NCBI GenBank assembly: GCA_963669315.1
Contig: OY770021.1
Span: 620,001-684,000, forward strand
Direction: 5' to 3'
Source: SZUA-547 sp963669315
GTDB taxonomy: Bacteria; Pseudomonadota; Alphaproteobacteria; Rhodobacterales; Rhodobacteraceae
DNA: 64,000 nt
The translations under genes were made by a program, and so were the position numbers. Positions 45,333 through 54,821 of this stretch are shown piece after piece. Positions within the stretch are counted from its first letter, which is position 1. The number at the start of each line of letters is the position of its first letter. Under the pieces are notes generated by a model, which worked only from the letters and a program-made list of their open reading frames with translations, searched no databases and was not told the DNA's origin.

Positions 45333-46289
45333 ATGACATCAAACATGATTAGAACAGGGATTAAGTCGCTGTTATCGCCCGCAACTGCGCCGAATTTATT
45401 GCGAATCATTCGCGGTTTGGCCCTGCCTGCGGCGATGCTCGTGGCAGGCTGCGCGGCAGGCGGTGGAGAGCGCCACGCCCGAAATCTTGGCGACCTTGGC
45501 CTACAGCAGCTGGTTCTGCCCGCCGCGCCGCCGGTCATCGACGCGCAGGACGCAGAAGATGTGGACAGGGCGATGCGGCTGGCCGAGCGCTTCGACCGGC
45601 CGAGACTGGAGAAGCAACGCCGAAGCCGCCTGATCGAAGCAGTCCAAACCCCGCTTTTATATGAGGCGCCGGCGGGGCGTCGGTTTCTTGCCGCCGGCGG
45701 CGCGCGCGCGCTGGCGATCGGCGCTCCACCCGAGATTTGTCCGGCGATCGGCCTCGCAGTCTCGAATGAGCCTGCGCCCCGGTCCAAGACAGCGGCGGCC
45801 GCGCTGAATGATTGCCTGGAAATGCTGGAGCAGAGCGATGCCAGCGCTGAATGCGGCTGTCGCCTGGTGGCGCTGGACGACACTTTGCTGGCGGAACAAG
45901 CCGCCTTCATCTACGCGCGAGGGGTCAGCGCCCGGCTTCTGGGCGCAGGCGACATGCTGGATGACATCCTTGTCGCCGAGGAGCGGCCCGAAGAGGATGG
46001 TTCGGGCGATGTGCGCATCTGGTTTCTGGACGCTCTGGGCCCGCGCGCGGTCGCTCGGCTGACAGAGTCGGGTGAGGCCGAACTCGCGTTGCTGGATGGC
46101 GCGAATGGAGAACTGACTGCCACGCGCTTCTACAGCGGACGTTGGGAATCAGAGGGGTTCCGGAGAGGCAGATTGACCGAAAAGCTCTACCTGACGGACG
46201 ATTATGGCGAACGGCTTATCGCTCTGGTGGGATACTCGCCGGCGGAACTGGCGGCCCGCAAGGCGGAGTTGGAGACCTGGTACGACTAG
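45333..46289 (+). CDS. Lipoprotein of unknown function
   Basis: A 318-residue protein not recognised by me. An N-terminal extension of about 25 residues leads to a lipoprotein signal (IIRGLALPAAMLVAGC) with the lipobox VAGC. The mature part is rich in Ala, Glu and Arg, with a short Cys cluster (SAECGCRLVALDD). A later ATG (45345) may be the real start. It converges on fghA. Confidence 0.7.
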   Translation: MTSNMIRTGIKSLLSPATAPNLLRIIRGLALPAAMLVAGCAAGGGERHARNLGDLGLQQLVLPAAPPVIDAQDAEDVDRAMRLAERFDRPRLEKQRRSRLIEAVQTPLLYEAPAGRRFLAAGGARALAIGAPPEICPAIGLAVSNEPAPRSKTAAAALNDCLEMLEQSDASAECGCRLVALDDTLLAEQAAFIYARGVSARLLGAGDMLDDILVAEERPEEDGSGDVRIWFLDALGPRAVARLTESGEAELALLDGANGELTATRFYSGRWESEGFRRGRLTEKLYLTDDYGERLIALVGYSPAELAARKAELETWYD

Positions 46290-46311
46290 AACCGGGCCTC
46301 AGAAACTTGCG

Positions 46312-47172
46312 CTAGCTGTCGCCGCAAGCGTGTATGGCCTGGGAGGTCAGCGCAGCCGCATGATGGCGCAGATGCGCCTCGATGAATGTGGCGATGAAGA
46401 AATAGGAATGGTCATAACCGGGGCGCATGTTGATTTCCGCCTTTTGCCCGGCGCGATCACATGCGTCGATCAACAGACCTGTCCTGAGCTGCGCCTCCAG
46501 AAAATCGTCCGCCTCACCCTGATCGACCAATATAGTTTCGGGATTTGTCGCGCCATCGTCCAGCAAAGCGCAGGCGTCGTGCTTCAGCCACTTCGTCTTG
46601 TCAGGTCCAAGATACGCGCCCAGCGCCTTTTCACCCCACGGGCAGTTCGATGGTGAAACGATTGGTGAGAAGGCGCTGAGCGATTTGAATTTGTCCGGAT
46701 TCTTCAGGCCGATCGTCAGCGCCCCGTGGCCGCCCATCGAATGTCCCGTCAGTCCGAGCGCTTCCCGGTCGGCCGGCAATCCATCGATCAGCGTCAGCAA
46801 GTCCTCGCAAATATATGAATACATGCGAAAATGCGGCGCCCATGGCGTTTGAGTGGCGTCAACATAGAACCCGGCGCCCTGCCCGAGGTCATAGGCCGGA
46901 TCGTCCGCCACTCCCTCTCCCCGCGGCGAGGTGTCTGGCGCAATGAAGGCGAGGCCCAGCTCGGCGCAGACCCGTTGTGCGCCCGCCTTTTGGGTCACGT
47001 TGTCCTCGGTGTAGGTCAGACCGGACAGGTAAACGACGCCGGGAACCTCATGATCTTCGGCAAGTGGCGGCAAATAGACGGCGACCCGCATCCGCGTGCC
47101 TGTGGCCGCGCTTTGATGCTCCACGGTCAGTTGACGGCCGCCGAAAACAAGATCCTCAGAAATGATTTTCAA
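46312..47172 (-). CDS. fghA: S-formylglutathione hydrolase
   Basis: Esterase-D-type serine hydrolase, last enzyme of glutathione-dependent formaldehyde detoxification. It has VYLSGLTYTEDNV, FIAPDTSPRG and the nucleophile elbow GHSMGGHGAL. The acid Asp is in the QGEADDFLE region and the His in PGYDHSYFFI. The start is TTG at 47172 (LKIISEDL), with GGGAG 7 nt upstream, giving 286 residues. The glutathione-dependent formaldehyde dehydrogenase gene is not in this window. Confidence 0.95.
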   Translation of the reverse strand: MKIISEDLVFGGRQLTVEHQSAATGTRMRVAVYLPPLAEDHEVPGVVYLSGLTYTEDNVTQKAGAQRVCAELGLAFIAPDTSPRGEGVADDPAYDLGQGAGFYVDATQTPWAPHFRMYSYICEDLLTLIDGLPADREALGLTGHSMGGHGALTIGLKNPDKFKSLSAFSPIVSPSNCPWGEKALGAYLGPDKTKWLKHDACALLDDGATNPETILVDQGEADDFLEAQLRTGLLIDACDRAGQKAEINMRPGYDHSYFFIATFIEAHLRHHAAALTSQAIHACGDS

Positions 47173-47309
47173 GTGCTGGCTCCCTCTGGCGGTTCGCGGC
47201 CCAGCCGAGAGTGAACGGCCAACCCCCGCACTACAAGAGGCTGCAGCGACGGGCTGGCGCGGCGGCGTGCCCACCTGTAGCGTGGTCCGCCCCGCTTGGA
47301 GTCTTCGCC

Positions 47310-48554
47310 ATGCTGCCAGCCGCGCTTCAAAGCCGTGACTACCGGCTGTATTTCGCTGGTAACTTCTTCACGCTGAACGGCGTCTGGATCGAACGGGTCG
47401 CGCTTGGCTGGCTGGCTTGGGATCTGACCGGTTCCGTCGCCTGGACTGGCGCGATTGGGTTCCTGCTGTTTGGACCGACGATGATTGGCGCTCCGTTTTT
47501 CGGCGTGCTTGCGGATCGGATGAATCTGGTGCGCGCGATGATCGGGATTCAGTCGCTGCGAGCGTTCTGGGCCGCGATCCTCGCAATTCTTCTGGTCGCT
47601 GACGCGTTGACGATCTGGCTTCTGGCGGGTGTCGCGCTGCTGATCGGGATCACCGCCAGCGCCTATCACCCGTGTCGAATGGCGCTGGCGCCGCTGCTGG
47701 CGCCAAAAAAGGACATCGCTCAGGTCGTCGCGCTCGGAGCGGTGAATTTCAACCTCTGCCGAATGACCGGACCGGCGATCGGCGGCGCGGTGATCGCTAG
47801 TTTCAATGTCGAATCCGCAATGGCGATTTCGACCATCAGCTATCTGCCGGCGATTCTGGCGATCTCGCTCGCCCATCCGCGGGATCGTCATGAAGGCAAG
47901 CCGCCGCCAGAGGGTCGCGGCATCCTCGTGGCGCTGGCGGAAGGCGCCCGCCACGCGGCGGCGCGCGGGCCCATCGTTCAGGCCCTGGCGATTACGTTGA
48001 CCGCAACCCTGACCGCCCGCGCGGCGACGGAGCTGTTGCCGGTGATCGCAGATGGCGTGTTCGGGCGCGGCGCCTCCGGTCTCGGCCAGTTGACAGCGGC
48101 CGCCGGCGCAGGCGCGGTGTGCGCGACGCTTGCGCTCACCCGACTTCGCGACGCCAGAGCCAAGCTGCCGGTGATTACGCCCGCGGCTGCGTTGTCTGGC
48201 TGTGTCCTGACCGCCTCTCTGGGCGCTTCGCCCGAGTGGTGGATGTCGGTTGCGCTTGTGGCTGGGCTGGGGTTCACCATGTCACTGGTCGGCGTCGGGT
48301 CGCAGACCATCGTCCAGCTCTCTGTCGAAGAGGCGTATCGCGGCCGGGTGATGGGCCTCTGGACCGTCGTCAGCTTTGGCGGCGCGGCGGTGGGGGCGTT
48401 GGGGCTGGGCGCGCTTGCCGACCTGATGGGCATCAGCCTCGCCTACGCTCTGGCCGGCGCAATCGCCGCGATGGTCCTGTTGTCGATCATAGCGCGCGAC
48501 CGCGCAATTCGGCGCGCGTCAACGGCGATGGAGGGAGAGTCGCGGCGCGAGTAA
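47310..48554 (+). CDS. MFS transporter (EntS/MFS_3-like)
   Basis: A 414-residue major-facilitator protein with about 12 membrane helices. The N terminus MLPAALQSRDYRLYFAGN leads to RVALGWLAWDLTGS and the loop 2-3 motif FGVLADRMNLVRAM. GGAG lies upstream of the ATG at 47310. The profile resembles the enterobactin-exporter/DUF894 branch. The substrate is unknown, and no siderophore genes lie nearby. Confidence 0.88.
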   Translation: MLPAALQSRDYRLYFAGNFFTLNGVWIERVALGWLAWDLTGSVAWTGAIGFLLFGPTMIGAPFFGVLADRMNLVRAMIGIQSLRAFWAAILAILLVADALTIWLLAGVALLIGITASAYHPCRMALAPLLAPKKDIAQVVALGAVNFNLCRMTGPAIGGAVIASFNVESAMAISTISYLPAILAISLAHPRDRHEGKPPPEGRGILVALAEGARHAAARGPIVQALAITLTATLTARAATELLPVIADGVFGRGASGLGQLTAAAGAGAVCATLALTRLRDARAKLPVITPAAALSGCVLTASLGASPEWWMSVALVAGLGFTMSLVGVGSQTIVQLSVEEAYRGRVMGLWTVVSFGGAAVGALGLGALADLMGISLAYALAGAIAAMVLLSIIARDRAIRRASTAMEGESRRE

Positions 48555-48596
48555 GCCCGCGTCGCAACCAATTTTCACCAAACTCAGGCTCTGCGC

Positions 48597-50420
48597 CTAC
48601 TCGGCGGCGGTCACCTTATCCGCGGGCATATAGAGATCGCCGCCATCGCGGTACTTCTTGGCCATCTCCTCCATGCCTTCTTTCTGCGCCTTGGTCGAAA
48701 ACTCGGTGCGGATGTCGTGGCTGATCCGCATTGAGCAGAATTTCGGCCCGCACATGGAGCAGAAATGCGCGACCTTGTGCGCCTCTTTCGGCAAGGTTTC
48801 ATCGTGGAATGACCGCGCCGTATCCGGGTCCAGAGAAAGGTTGAACTGGTCCTCCCACCGGAATTCGAACCGCGCGCGGGAAAGCGCATCGTCGCGAATT
48901 TTGGCGGCCGGATGCCCCTTGGCGAGATCGGCGGCGTGCGCCGCGATCTTGTAGGTGATCACGCCGACCTTCACATCGTCCCGGTCAGGCAGGCCCAAAT
49001 GCTCCTTGGGGGTGACGTAGCAGAGCATCGCAGTGCCGAACCAGCCGATCATCGCAGCCCCGATGCCGGAGGTGATGTGGTCGTAGCCCGGCGCGATATC
49101 CGTCGTGAGGGGGCCGAGCGTGTAGAACGGCGCCTCTCCGCAGACGTCGAGCTGCTTGTCCATGTTCTCCTTGATCTTGTGCATCGGCACGTGACCGGGG
49201 CCTTCGATCATCACCTGGCAGTCTTTGGCCCAGGCGATCTGGGTCAGCTCGCCCAGCGTCTCAAGCTCAGCGAACTGCGCCGCGTCGTTGGCGTCGTCGA
49301 TGGAGCCGGGGCGCAGACCGTCGCCAAGGCTGAAAGAGACGTCATAGGCGCGGCAAATGTCGCAGATTTCCTCGAAATGCTCGTAGAGGAAGCTCTCCTT
49401 GTGATGATGCAGGCACCATTTGGCCATGATCGACCCGCCGCGGGAGACGATGCCAGTGGTCCGGTCGGCGGTCAGCGGCACGTAAGGAAGGCGCACGCCG
49501 GCGTGGATGGTGAAATAATCGACGCCCTGCTCCGCCTGCTCAATCAGCGTGTCGCGGAACACCTCCCAACTCAGATCCTCGGCGATGCCGTTCACCTTCT
49601 CCAGCGCCTGATAGATCGGCACCGTGCCGATGGGCGCGGGGGAGTTGCGGATGATCCATTCGCGGATGTTGTGGATGTTGCGGCCCGTCGAGAGGTCCAT
49701 GACCGAGTCGCCGCCCCAGCGCAGCGCCCAGACCATCTTGTCGACCTCTTCGGCCATGGAGGAGGTGACCGCCGAGTTGCCGATATTGGCGTTGATCTTC
49801 ACCAGGAAGTTCCGGCCGATGATCATCGGCTCGATCTCCGGGTGGTTGATGTTGGCAGGGATGATGGCGCGGCCGCGGGCGACCTCATCCCGGACAAATT
49901 CCGGCGTCACGAAATCGGGAATGGCGGCGCCGAAGCTCTCGCCGTCGCGCTCCATCTTCTCCTTCAACTGCTTGCGGCCGAGATTCTCGCGGATCGCGAT
50001 ATACTCCATCTCCGGCGTGACGATCCCGGCGCGGGCGTAGGCGATCTGGGTGACGGCCTTGCCGTCCTTCGCGCGCAGCGGTTTGCGAATGCGGGGGAAT
50101 TCGGGGGTCAGCCGGTCGCCGGAGACAAACCCGTTATCCGCGGGCTTCACTTCCCGGCCGTCATATTCCTCAACATCGCCCCGAGCTTTGATCCACGCCT
50201 CGCGCAGCGGCGCCAGGCCGGACGAGATATCGATGCCGACATCCGGGTCCGTATAGGGGCCTGAGCTGTCATAGACCGTGACCGGCGGCTCGCCCGCGGT
50301 CGGATGCACCGCGATCTCTCGCATCGGAACGCGAATGTCGGAATAGATCTCTCCGGATTTATAAACTTTTGTCGAGGCCGGCAGCGGCCCCTCTGTGACT
50401 GTTGGCGTTTTGGCGTCCAT
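48597..50420 (-). CDS. thiC: Phosphomethylpyrimidine synthase ThiC
   Basis: Radical-SAM enzyme turning aminoimidazole ribotide into the HMP phosphate moiety of thiamine. The 607-residue length is typical. It has GRNFLVKINANIGNSAV, MDLSTGRNIHNIREW and the C-terminal CxxCxxxxC cluster-binding motif in HFCSMCGPKFCSM. A TPP riboswitch precedes it. The other thi genes are elsewhere. Confidence 0.98.
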   Translation of the reverse strand: MDAKTPTVTEGPLPASTKVYKSGEIYSDIRVPMREIAVHPTAGEPPVTVYDSSGPYTDPDVGIDISSGLAPLREAWIKARGDVEEYDGREVKPADNGFVSGDRLTPEFPRIRKPLRAKDGKAVTQIAYARAGIVTPEMEYIAIRENLGRKQLKEKMERDGESFGAAIPDFVTPEFVRDEVARGRAIIPANINHPEIEPMIIGRNFLVKINANIGNSAVTSSMAEEVDKMVWALRWGGDSVMDLSTGRNIHNIREWIIRNSPAPIGTVPIYQALEKVNGIAEDLSWEVFRDTLIEQAEQGVDYFTIHAGVRLPYVPLTADRTTGIVSRGGSIMAKWCLHHHKESFLYEHFEEICDICRAYDVSFSLGDGLRPGSIDDANDAAQFAELETLGELTQIAWAKDCQVMIEGPGHVPMHKIKENMDKQLDVCGEAPFYTLGPLTTDIAPGYDHITSGIGAAMIGWFGTAMLCYVTPKEHLGLPDRDDVKVGVITYKIAAHAADLAKGHPAAKIRDDALSRARFEFRWEDQFNLSLDPDTARSFHDETLPKEAHKVAHFCSMCGPKFCSMRISHDIRTEFSTKAQKEGMEEMAKKYRDGGDLYMPADKVTAAE

Positions 50421-50527
50421 CTCTGGCTCTCCCTGATCGGTTTCTGGCCGACCCGGTCAACGCTTGCGGAGGGGGATTTTGCTGCGGTTTGGCCGGAAAT
50501 TCGGCCCCGATACAGCGCGCCCTTCCT

Positions 50528-50632
50528 TCGCCAGTGCTAACTGGATCAGGTTCAAAGGGTCACCGCGCTGGCGCAATCGCGCCCTATCGGCCTCTCAGCT
50601 CATTTACAGAGCTCCCCCGGCTAGCCGCGGCA
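50528..50632 (-). promoter_or_regulatory. TPP riboswitch (THI element) upstream of thiC
   Basis: On the minus strand the conserved blocks occur in order: GGGGGAGCTC, then CTGAGAGG (5' pyrimidine-sensing side), then ACCCTTTGAACCTGATCC (pyrophosphate side and 3' closing). The element ends 107 nt before the thiC start. High thiamine diphosphate should lower thiC expression. Confidence 0.95.
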
Positions 50633-50826
50633 GTTGGGGGCCCTGAACAGGCGAAGTCAATTGGTATTCGAGAGAATCCGGACGAGTGAGACTCTAAACC
50701 GCAAGCACTCGTCGGTGTTCCCCCAACACATATTACAATTTATGATTGTGTTTTCGACGCATGCTTGCCAGTTTCGCTCGGGCATGGACCTGACGCGGCC
50801 AAGCCGCTATTGACTGTGCGCTGAGG

Positions 50827-50885
50827 CGCGGCGTCCTGCCGCGAGGGAAAGATATCTGCAAGGACAAGCGGCGGGAAACGCTGCT
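50827..50885 (+). promoter_or_regulatory. Structured metK leader with candidate pseudoknot
   Basis: A 6-bp stem CGCGGC/GCCGCG (50827-50832 with 50838-50843) encloses the loop GTCCT, which is fully complementary to AGGAC at 50861-50865. A second perfect 7-bp stem AGCGGCG/CGCTGCT (50867-50873 with 50879-50885) follows directly, 20 nt before the metK start. The layout is that of an H-type pseudoknot next to a hairpin. It lacks the core of the SAM/SAH riboswitch known upstream of metK in Rhodobacterales. Confidence 0.45.
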
Positions 50886-50904
50886 CCGATCGGGGCGAGA
50901 GAGC

Positions 50905-52071
50905 ATGTCGAGAGAATATTACCACTTCACCAGCGAATCCGTTAGCGAAGGCCATCCTGACAAGCTGTGCGACCGCGTCTCGGACGCGGTGCTCGACGCC
51001 TATCTGACTGAAGAACCCGAAGCGCGCGTCGCCTGCGAGACCCTGTCAACGACCAATCGGCTGGTCATCGCCGGTGAAGTCCGCGGACCTGAAGCCATGT
51101 TGGGGCGCGTGGAGGAGATCGCGCGCGAAGCCGTGCGCGACATCGGTTATGAGCAGGACGGGTTCCACTGGAACACGATGGAGGTCGAGAACCTGCTGCA
51201 CGCCCAGTCGTCGGAGATCGCGCAAGGCGTCGACGCCGCTGGAAACAAGGATGAAGGCGCCGGCGATCAGGGCATCATGTTCGGCTATGCGGTCAACGAG
51301 ACGCAGGAGCTGATGCCTGCGCCGCTGCAGTACAGCCACAATGTTCTGCGGCTGATGGCTGATGCGCGCCATTCGGGCGCCGAGCCGGGCCTCGGCCCCG
51401 ACTCCAAAGCCCAGTTCACGCTTCGCTATGAACATCGCAAGCCGGTCGCCTGCACATGCGTCGTCGTATCCACCCAGCACAGCGATGATCTGGATCAGAA
51501 TGCGGTGCGAGAGATCGTGCGCCCCTATGTGGAGAAGGTGTTGCCCGAGGGCTGGATGCCGCCCGAGGAGGAGTTCTACGTCAATCCGACCGGCAAGTTC
51601 GTGATCGGCGGTCCCGATGGCGACGCCGGACTGACCGGGCGCAAGATCATCGTCGACACCTATGGCGGCGCGGCCCCGCATGGCGGCGGCGCGTTCTCGG
51701 GCAAGGATCCGACCAAAGTCGACCGTTCGGCCGCCTACGCCGCGCGTTATCTGGCGAAGAACGTCGTCGCGGCAGGCTTCGCGGATCGCTGCGTCATTCA
51801 ACTCGCCTACGCAATCGGCGTCTCCAAGCCGCTCTCGATTTTCGTCGAGACGCACGGTACCGGCCGCGTGTCCGAGGCTGACATCTCCGACGCGTGCTCG
51901 CAGGTCATGGACCTGTCTCCGCGCGGCATTCGCGAACATCTGAAGCTGAACCGCCCGATCTTCGCGCGCACCGCCGCCTATGGACATTTCGGCCGCACGC
52001 CGGATGAGGATGGCGGTTTTTCGTGGGAAAACGTCGACCTTATTGACGATCTGAAATCCGCGCTTACCTGA
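50905..52071 (+). CDS. metK: S-adenosylmethionine synthetase
   Basis: Makes SAM from methionine and ATP. The 388-residue protein starts MSREYYHFTSESVSEGHPDK. The catalytic hexapeptide GAGDQG and the P-loop-like GGGAFSGKDPTKVDRSAAY are intact. It is followed 39 nt later by ahcY on the same strand. The two close the methyl cycle: SAM made here is used and returned as S-adenosylhomocysteine to AhcY. Confidence 0.98.
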   Translation: MSREYYHFTSESVSEGHPDKLCDRVSDAVLDAYLTEEPEARVACETLSTTNRLVIAGEVRGPEAMLGRVEEIAREAVRDIGYEQDGFHWNTMEVENLLHAQSSEIAQGVDAAGNKDEGAGDQGIMFGYAVNETQELMPAPLQYSHNVLRLMADARHSGAEPGLGPDSKAQFTLRYEHRKPVACTCVVVSTQHSDDLDQNAVREIVRPYVEKVLPEGWMPPEEEFYVNPTGKFVIGGPDGDAGLTGRKIIVDTYGGAAPHGGGAFSGKDPTKVDRSAAYAARYLAKNVVAAGFADRCVIQLAYAIGVSKPLSIFVETHGTGRVSEADISDACSQVMDLSPRGIREHLKLNRPIFARTAAYGHFGRTPDEDGGFSWENVDLIDDLKSALT

Positions 52072-52110
52072 CGTCAGAACCGACGCCACCCGGACTCAAC
52101 AGGACCTGCC

Positions 52111-53502
52111 ATGACTGACTATGTCGTCAAAGACATTGCGCTCGCCGAATTCGGCCGCAAGGAAATTGAGATCGCCGAGACCGAAATGCCGGGCCTGATG
52201 GCTTGCCGCGAAGAATTCGGCGAGGCCAAACCGCTGAAAGGCGCGCGCATCACCGGATCTCTGCATATGACGATCCAGACGGCGGTGCTGATCGAAACGC
52301 TGACCGCGCTGGGCGCGGAAGTGCGCTGGGCGTCGTGCAACATCTTCTCGACTCAGGATCACGCCGCGGCTGCCATTGCGGCGACGGGCGTGCCGGTCTT
52401 CGCCGTGAAGGGCGAAACGCTGGAGGATTACTGGGTCTATTCCGACCAGATCTTTCAGTGGCCGGACGGACAGCCCAGCAACATGATCCTCGATGATGGC
52501 GGCGACGCCACCATGTACATTCTTCTCGGCGCGCGCGCTGAGGCCGGAGAGGACGTGCTGTCGAACCCCGGTTCCGAGGAAGAGGAAATCCTTTTCGCGC
52601 AGATCAAGAAGCGCCTTGCCGCCAGCCCCGGCTGGTTCGCCCGCCAGCGCGACGCGATCAAGGGCGTCACGGAAGAGACCACCACCGGCGTCAACCGCCT
52701 TTACCAACTGATGGAGAAAGGACTGCTGCCGTTCCCGGCGATCAATGTGAACGACAGCGTCACCAAGTCGAAATTCGACAACAAGTACGGTTGCAAGGAA
52801 TCGCTGGTCGACGGTATCCGCCGCGGCACGGATGTGATGATGGCCGGCAAGGTGGCCGTTGTTTGCGGCTATGGCGATGTGGGCAAAGGCTCGGCGGCGT
52901 CGCTGCGCGGCGCAGGAGCCCGCGTGAAGGTGACCGAGGTGGACCCGATCTGCGCGCTGCAGGCGGCGATGGACGGGTTCGAGGTAGTGACGCTGGACGA
53001 GGCGGCGCCGGGCGCCGATATCGTCATCACCACGACCGGCAATAAGGATGTGATCACGCTCGATCACATGCGCGCCCTGAAAGACATGGCGATCGTCGGC
53101 AATATCGGCCATTTCGACAATGAGATTCAGGTCGCGGCGCTCAAGAACCTCAAATGGACCAACGTCAAACCGCAGGTGGATATGATCGAGTTCCCCGGCG
53201 GCAAGCGGATGATCCTGCTCTCCGAGGGCAGGTTGCTGAACCTCGGCAACGCCACCGGGCATCCCAGCTTCGTCATGTCGGCCAGCTTCACCAATCAGGT
53301 GCTGGCGCAGATCGAGTTGTTCGCCAAGGGCGACGACTACGCCAACGAGGTTTTCGTGCTTCCCAAACATCTGGATGAGAAAGTCGCCCGACTGCATCTG
53401 GAAAAGCTTGGGGCGTCGCTGACCACTCTTTCGGATGAGCAGGCCGCTTATATTGGCGTGGCCGCCGACGGCCCGTTCAAACCAGAGCACTATCGCTACT
53501 GA
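52111..53502 (+). CDS. ahcY: S-adenosylhomocysteine hydrolase
   Basis: NAD-dependent hydrolase of SAH to adenosine and homocysteine. The 463-residue length is typical. It has GSLHMTIQTAVLIETL, SCNIFSTQDHAAAAIA, the NAD-binding GYGDVGKGSA and the C-terminal KPEHYRY. An AGGA site lies before the ATG at 52111. It ends before a GC-rich hairpin. Confidence 0.98.
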   Translation: MTDYVVKDIALAEFGRKEIEIAETEMPGLMACREEFGEAKPLKGARITGSLHMTIQTAVLIETLTALGAEVRWASCNIFSTQDHAAAAIAATGVPVFAVKGETLEDYWVYSDQIFQWPDGQPSNMILDDGGDATMYILLGARAEAGEDVLSNPGSEEEEILFAQIKKRLAASPGWFARQRDAIKGVTEETTTGVNRLYQLMEKGLLPFPAINVNDSVTKSKFDNKYGCKESLVDGIRRGTDVMMAGKVAVVCGYGDVGKGSAASLRGAGARVKVTEVDPICALQAAMDGFEVVTLDEAAPGADIVITTTGNKDVITLDHMRALKDMAIVGNIGHFDNEIQVAALKNLKWTNVKPQVDMIEFPGGKRMILLSEGRLLNLGNATGHPSFVMSASFTNQVLAQIELFAKGDDYANEVFVLPKHLDEKVARLHLEKLGASLTTLSDEQAAYIGVAADGPFKPEHYRY

Positions 53503-53518
53503 CGCGAATAGATTTCGG

Positions 53519-53536
53519 GCGCGCCGCATGGCGCGC
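53519..53536 (+). terminator. Hairpin after ahcY, probable terminator
   Basis: A perfect 7-bp stem GCGCGCC/GGCGCGC closes the GCAT loop 17 nt after the ahcY stop. Only TT follows, so it is at best a weak intrinsic terminator. Confidence 0.5.
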
Positions 53537-53574
53537 TTGCGGCGGAATACTTAGCCGCGTAGGCCTGTGCTGGC

Positions 53575-54318
53575 ATGAATACTCTGGACCCAGATGATCC
53601 CCCGCCATCCCCGGCGGCGTTAAAACGCCAAGCTCAGCGCAGCCGGCGACGGCGGCGCTTCGACGCGCCCATCGACAAGAAAAGCCACTGGTGGCGCGCC
53701 TGGACCAGCATGTTTTTCGTAGATCACGGGTTCTTTCGCTATTTCTACCTGAACAAGCACGAAGTGGCGCCAGGCGTCTTCCGATCGGCTCAACCCGCGC
53801 CGCACCACATTCGCAGATTCGCCGAGCAAGGCGGCCGGACGGTGCTCTACCTCCGCCATGGGACGGAATTCGGATCTTGGCAACTGGAGAAGGAAGCCTG
53901 CGAAGAGCATGGCCTCGAACTGGTACAGCTTGGCCTAAAATCGCGTGAGTTGCCTTCTCCGGAATTGCTTGAAGAGCTCGCAGAGATATTCCTGAAGGCG
54001 GAGCGCCCAGTCCTGTTTCACTGCAAATCCGGCGCCGATAGGACGGGTCTGGCGGGGGCGCTGTGGCGTCTGATCGTCGAAGATTCGACGATCGAAGAGG
54101 CGCGAGAGCAACTGAGCCCCAAATATGGCCATTTCAGCAACAGCCGGACAGGCATCCTGGACGCGCTGATCGACTCCTATGAGAACGATACGAAAGACGC
54201 GCCTCTCAAGTTCATGGACTGGGCGCGGAAAAAGTATCGGCCAAACAGGATTAAGCGCCATTTCAAGCCGACATCGTTCTGGGGCTTCCTCGTCGATAAG
54301 ATTCTGCGGCGGGAATAA
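53575..54318 (+). CDS. Tyrosine/dual-specificity phosphatase family protein
   Basis: A 247-residue cysteine-dependent phosphatase. An Arg-rich N terminus (RSRRRRRFDAP) leads to GVFRSAQPAP, a typical DSP start. The catalytic loop is HCKSGADRTGLAG (CxxxxxR), preceded by a general-acid region. A basic C-terminal tail follows. The substrate is unknown. It converges on the cyclic-nucleotide-binding-domain gene with 5 nt between stops. Confidence 0.9.
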   Translation: MNTLDPDDPPPSPAALKRQAQRSRRRRRFDAPIDKKSHWWRAWTSMFFVDHGFFRYFYLNKHEVAPGVFRSAQPAPHHIRRFAEQGGRTVLYLRHGTEFGSWQLEKEACEEHGLELVQLGLKSRELPSPELLEELAEIFLKAERPVLFHCKSGADRTGLAGALWRLIVEDSTIEEAREQLSPKYGHFSNSRTGILDALIDSYENDTKDAPLKFMDWARKKYRPNRIKRHFKPTSFWGFLVDKILRRE

Positions 54319-54323
54319 GCCGA

Positions 54324-54788
54324 TCAGGCCGCCGCGTTGGCCGCGCGGGCTTGCGCCAATTCGCGGGTCGTGACCTCCAGCCTTTTGGCGAGTTCCCGCA
54401 TCACCTCCAGGCCCATATCGGGAAATTCCTTCAGAAGCTTCATGAAAACGTCGGTTTCAATGCGGAGGGCGCGCACTTCGCCCTTGGCTTCGACCGAGGC
54501 GGTGCGCGGAATGCCACGAATAATCGCGATCTCACCAAACACCTGATTGGGGCCCAACGTATTCACACAGCGATCGACGCCGTCAAATTCAACAAATATC
54601 TGCGCCTCGCCTTCCAGCAGCACATAGGCGCAATCGCCTTCATCGCCCTGCTGACACAATCGCTCGCCATCGTGGAACACCTGCTCCTCGCTCAGGAAGA
54701 CCAGAAGCTTTAACTCCTTCGGATCGATGGCTCTGAACAACGGGACCGCGCGCAGCGCCTCAACTTCAGATTCCAGAGCCACAAGCAC
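54324..54788 (-). CDS. Cyclic-nucleotide-binding-domain protein (no HTH)
   Basis: A 154-residue protein consisting of one Crp-type cNMP-binding domain. It has QGDEGDCAYVLLEGEAQIF (first beta-roll turn) and the phosphate-binding-cassette region VFGEIAIIRGIPRTASVEA, with the FGEIA and R-T-A pattern that contacts cyclic nucleotide. A C-terminal helix follows, but no DNA-binding domain. The start is GTG at 54788; GTG at 54782 is possible. It stands 33 nt after the degenerate ABC exporter gene and is probably its cotranscribed partner. Confidence 0.88.
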   Translation of the reverse strand: MLVALESEVEALRAVPLFRAIDPKELKLLVFLSEEQVFHDGERLCQQGDEGDCAYVLLEGEAQIFVEFDGVDRCVNTLGPNQVFGEIAIIRGIPRTASVEAKGEVRALRIETDVFMKLLKEFPDMGLEVMRELAKRLEVTTRELAQARAANAAA

Positions 54789-54821
54789 CCCCCTTTCACA
54801 TCTTACCCAGCAAGCGAACCA

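Noticed and set aside
48912..50264. Plus-strand open frame of 450 codons opposite thiC
   Set aside because: Shadow of thiC; Arg/His/Asp-rich low-information translation.
50690..50904. SAM/SAH, SAM-II or SAH riboswitch before metK
   Set aside because: I looked for the conserved cores (ACGGCTTCCTGG of SAM/SAH; the GAGGAGCGCTGC start of SAH) and did not find them, so only an unclassified leader is reported.
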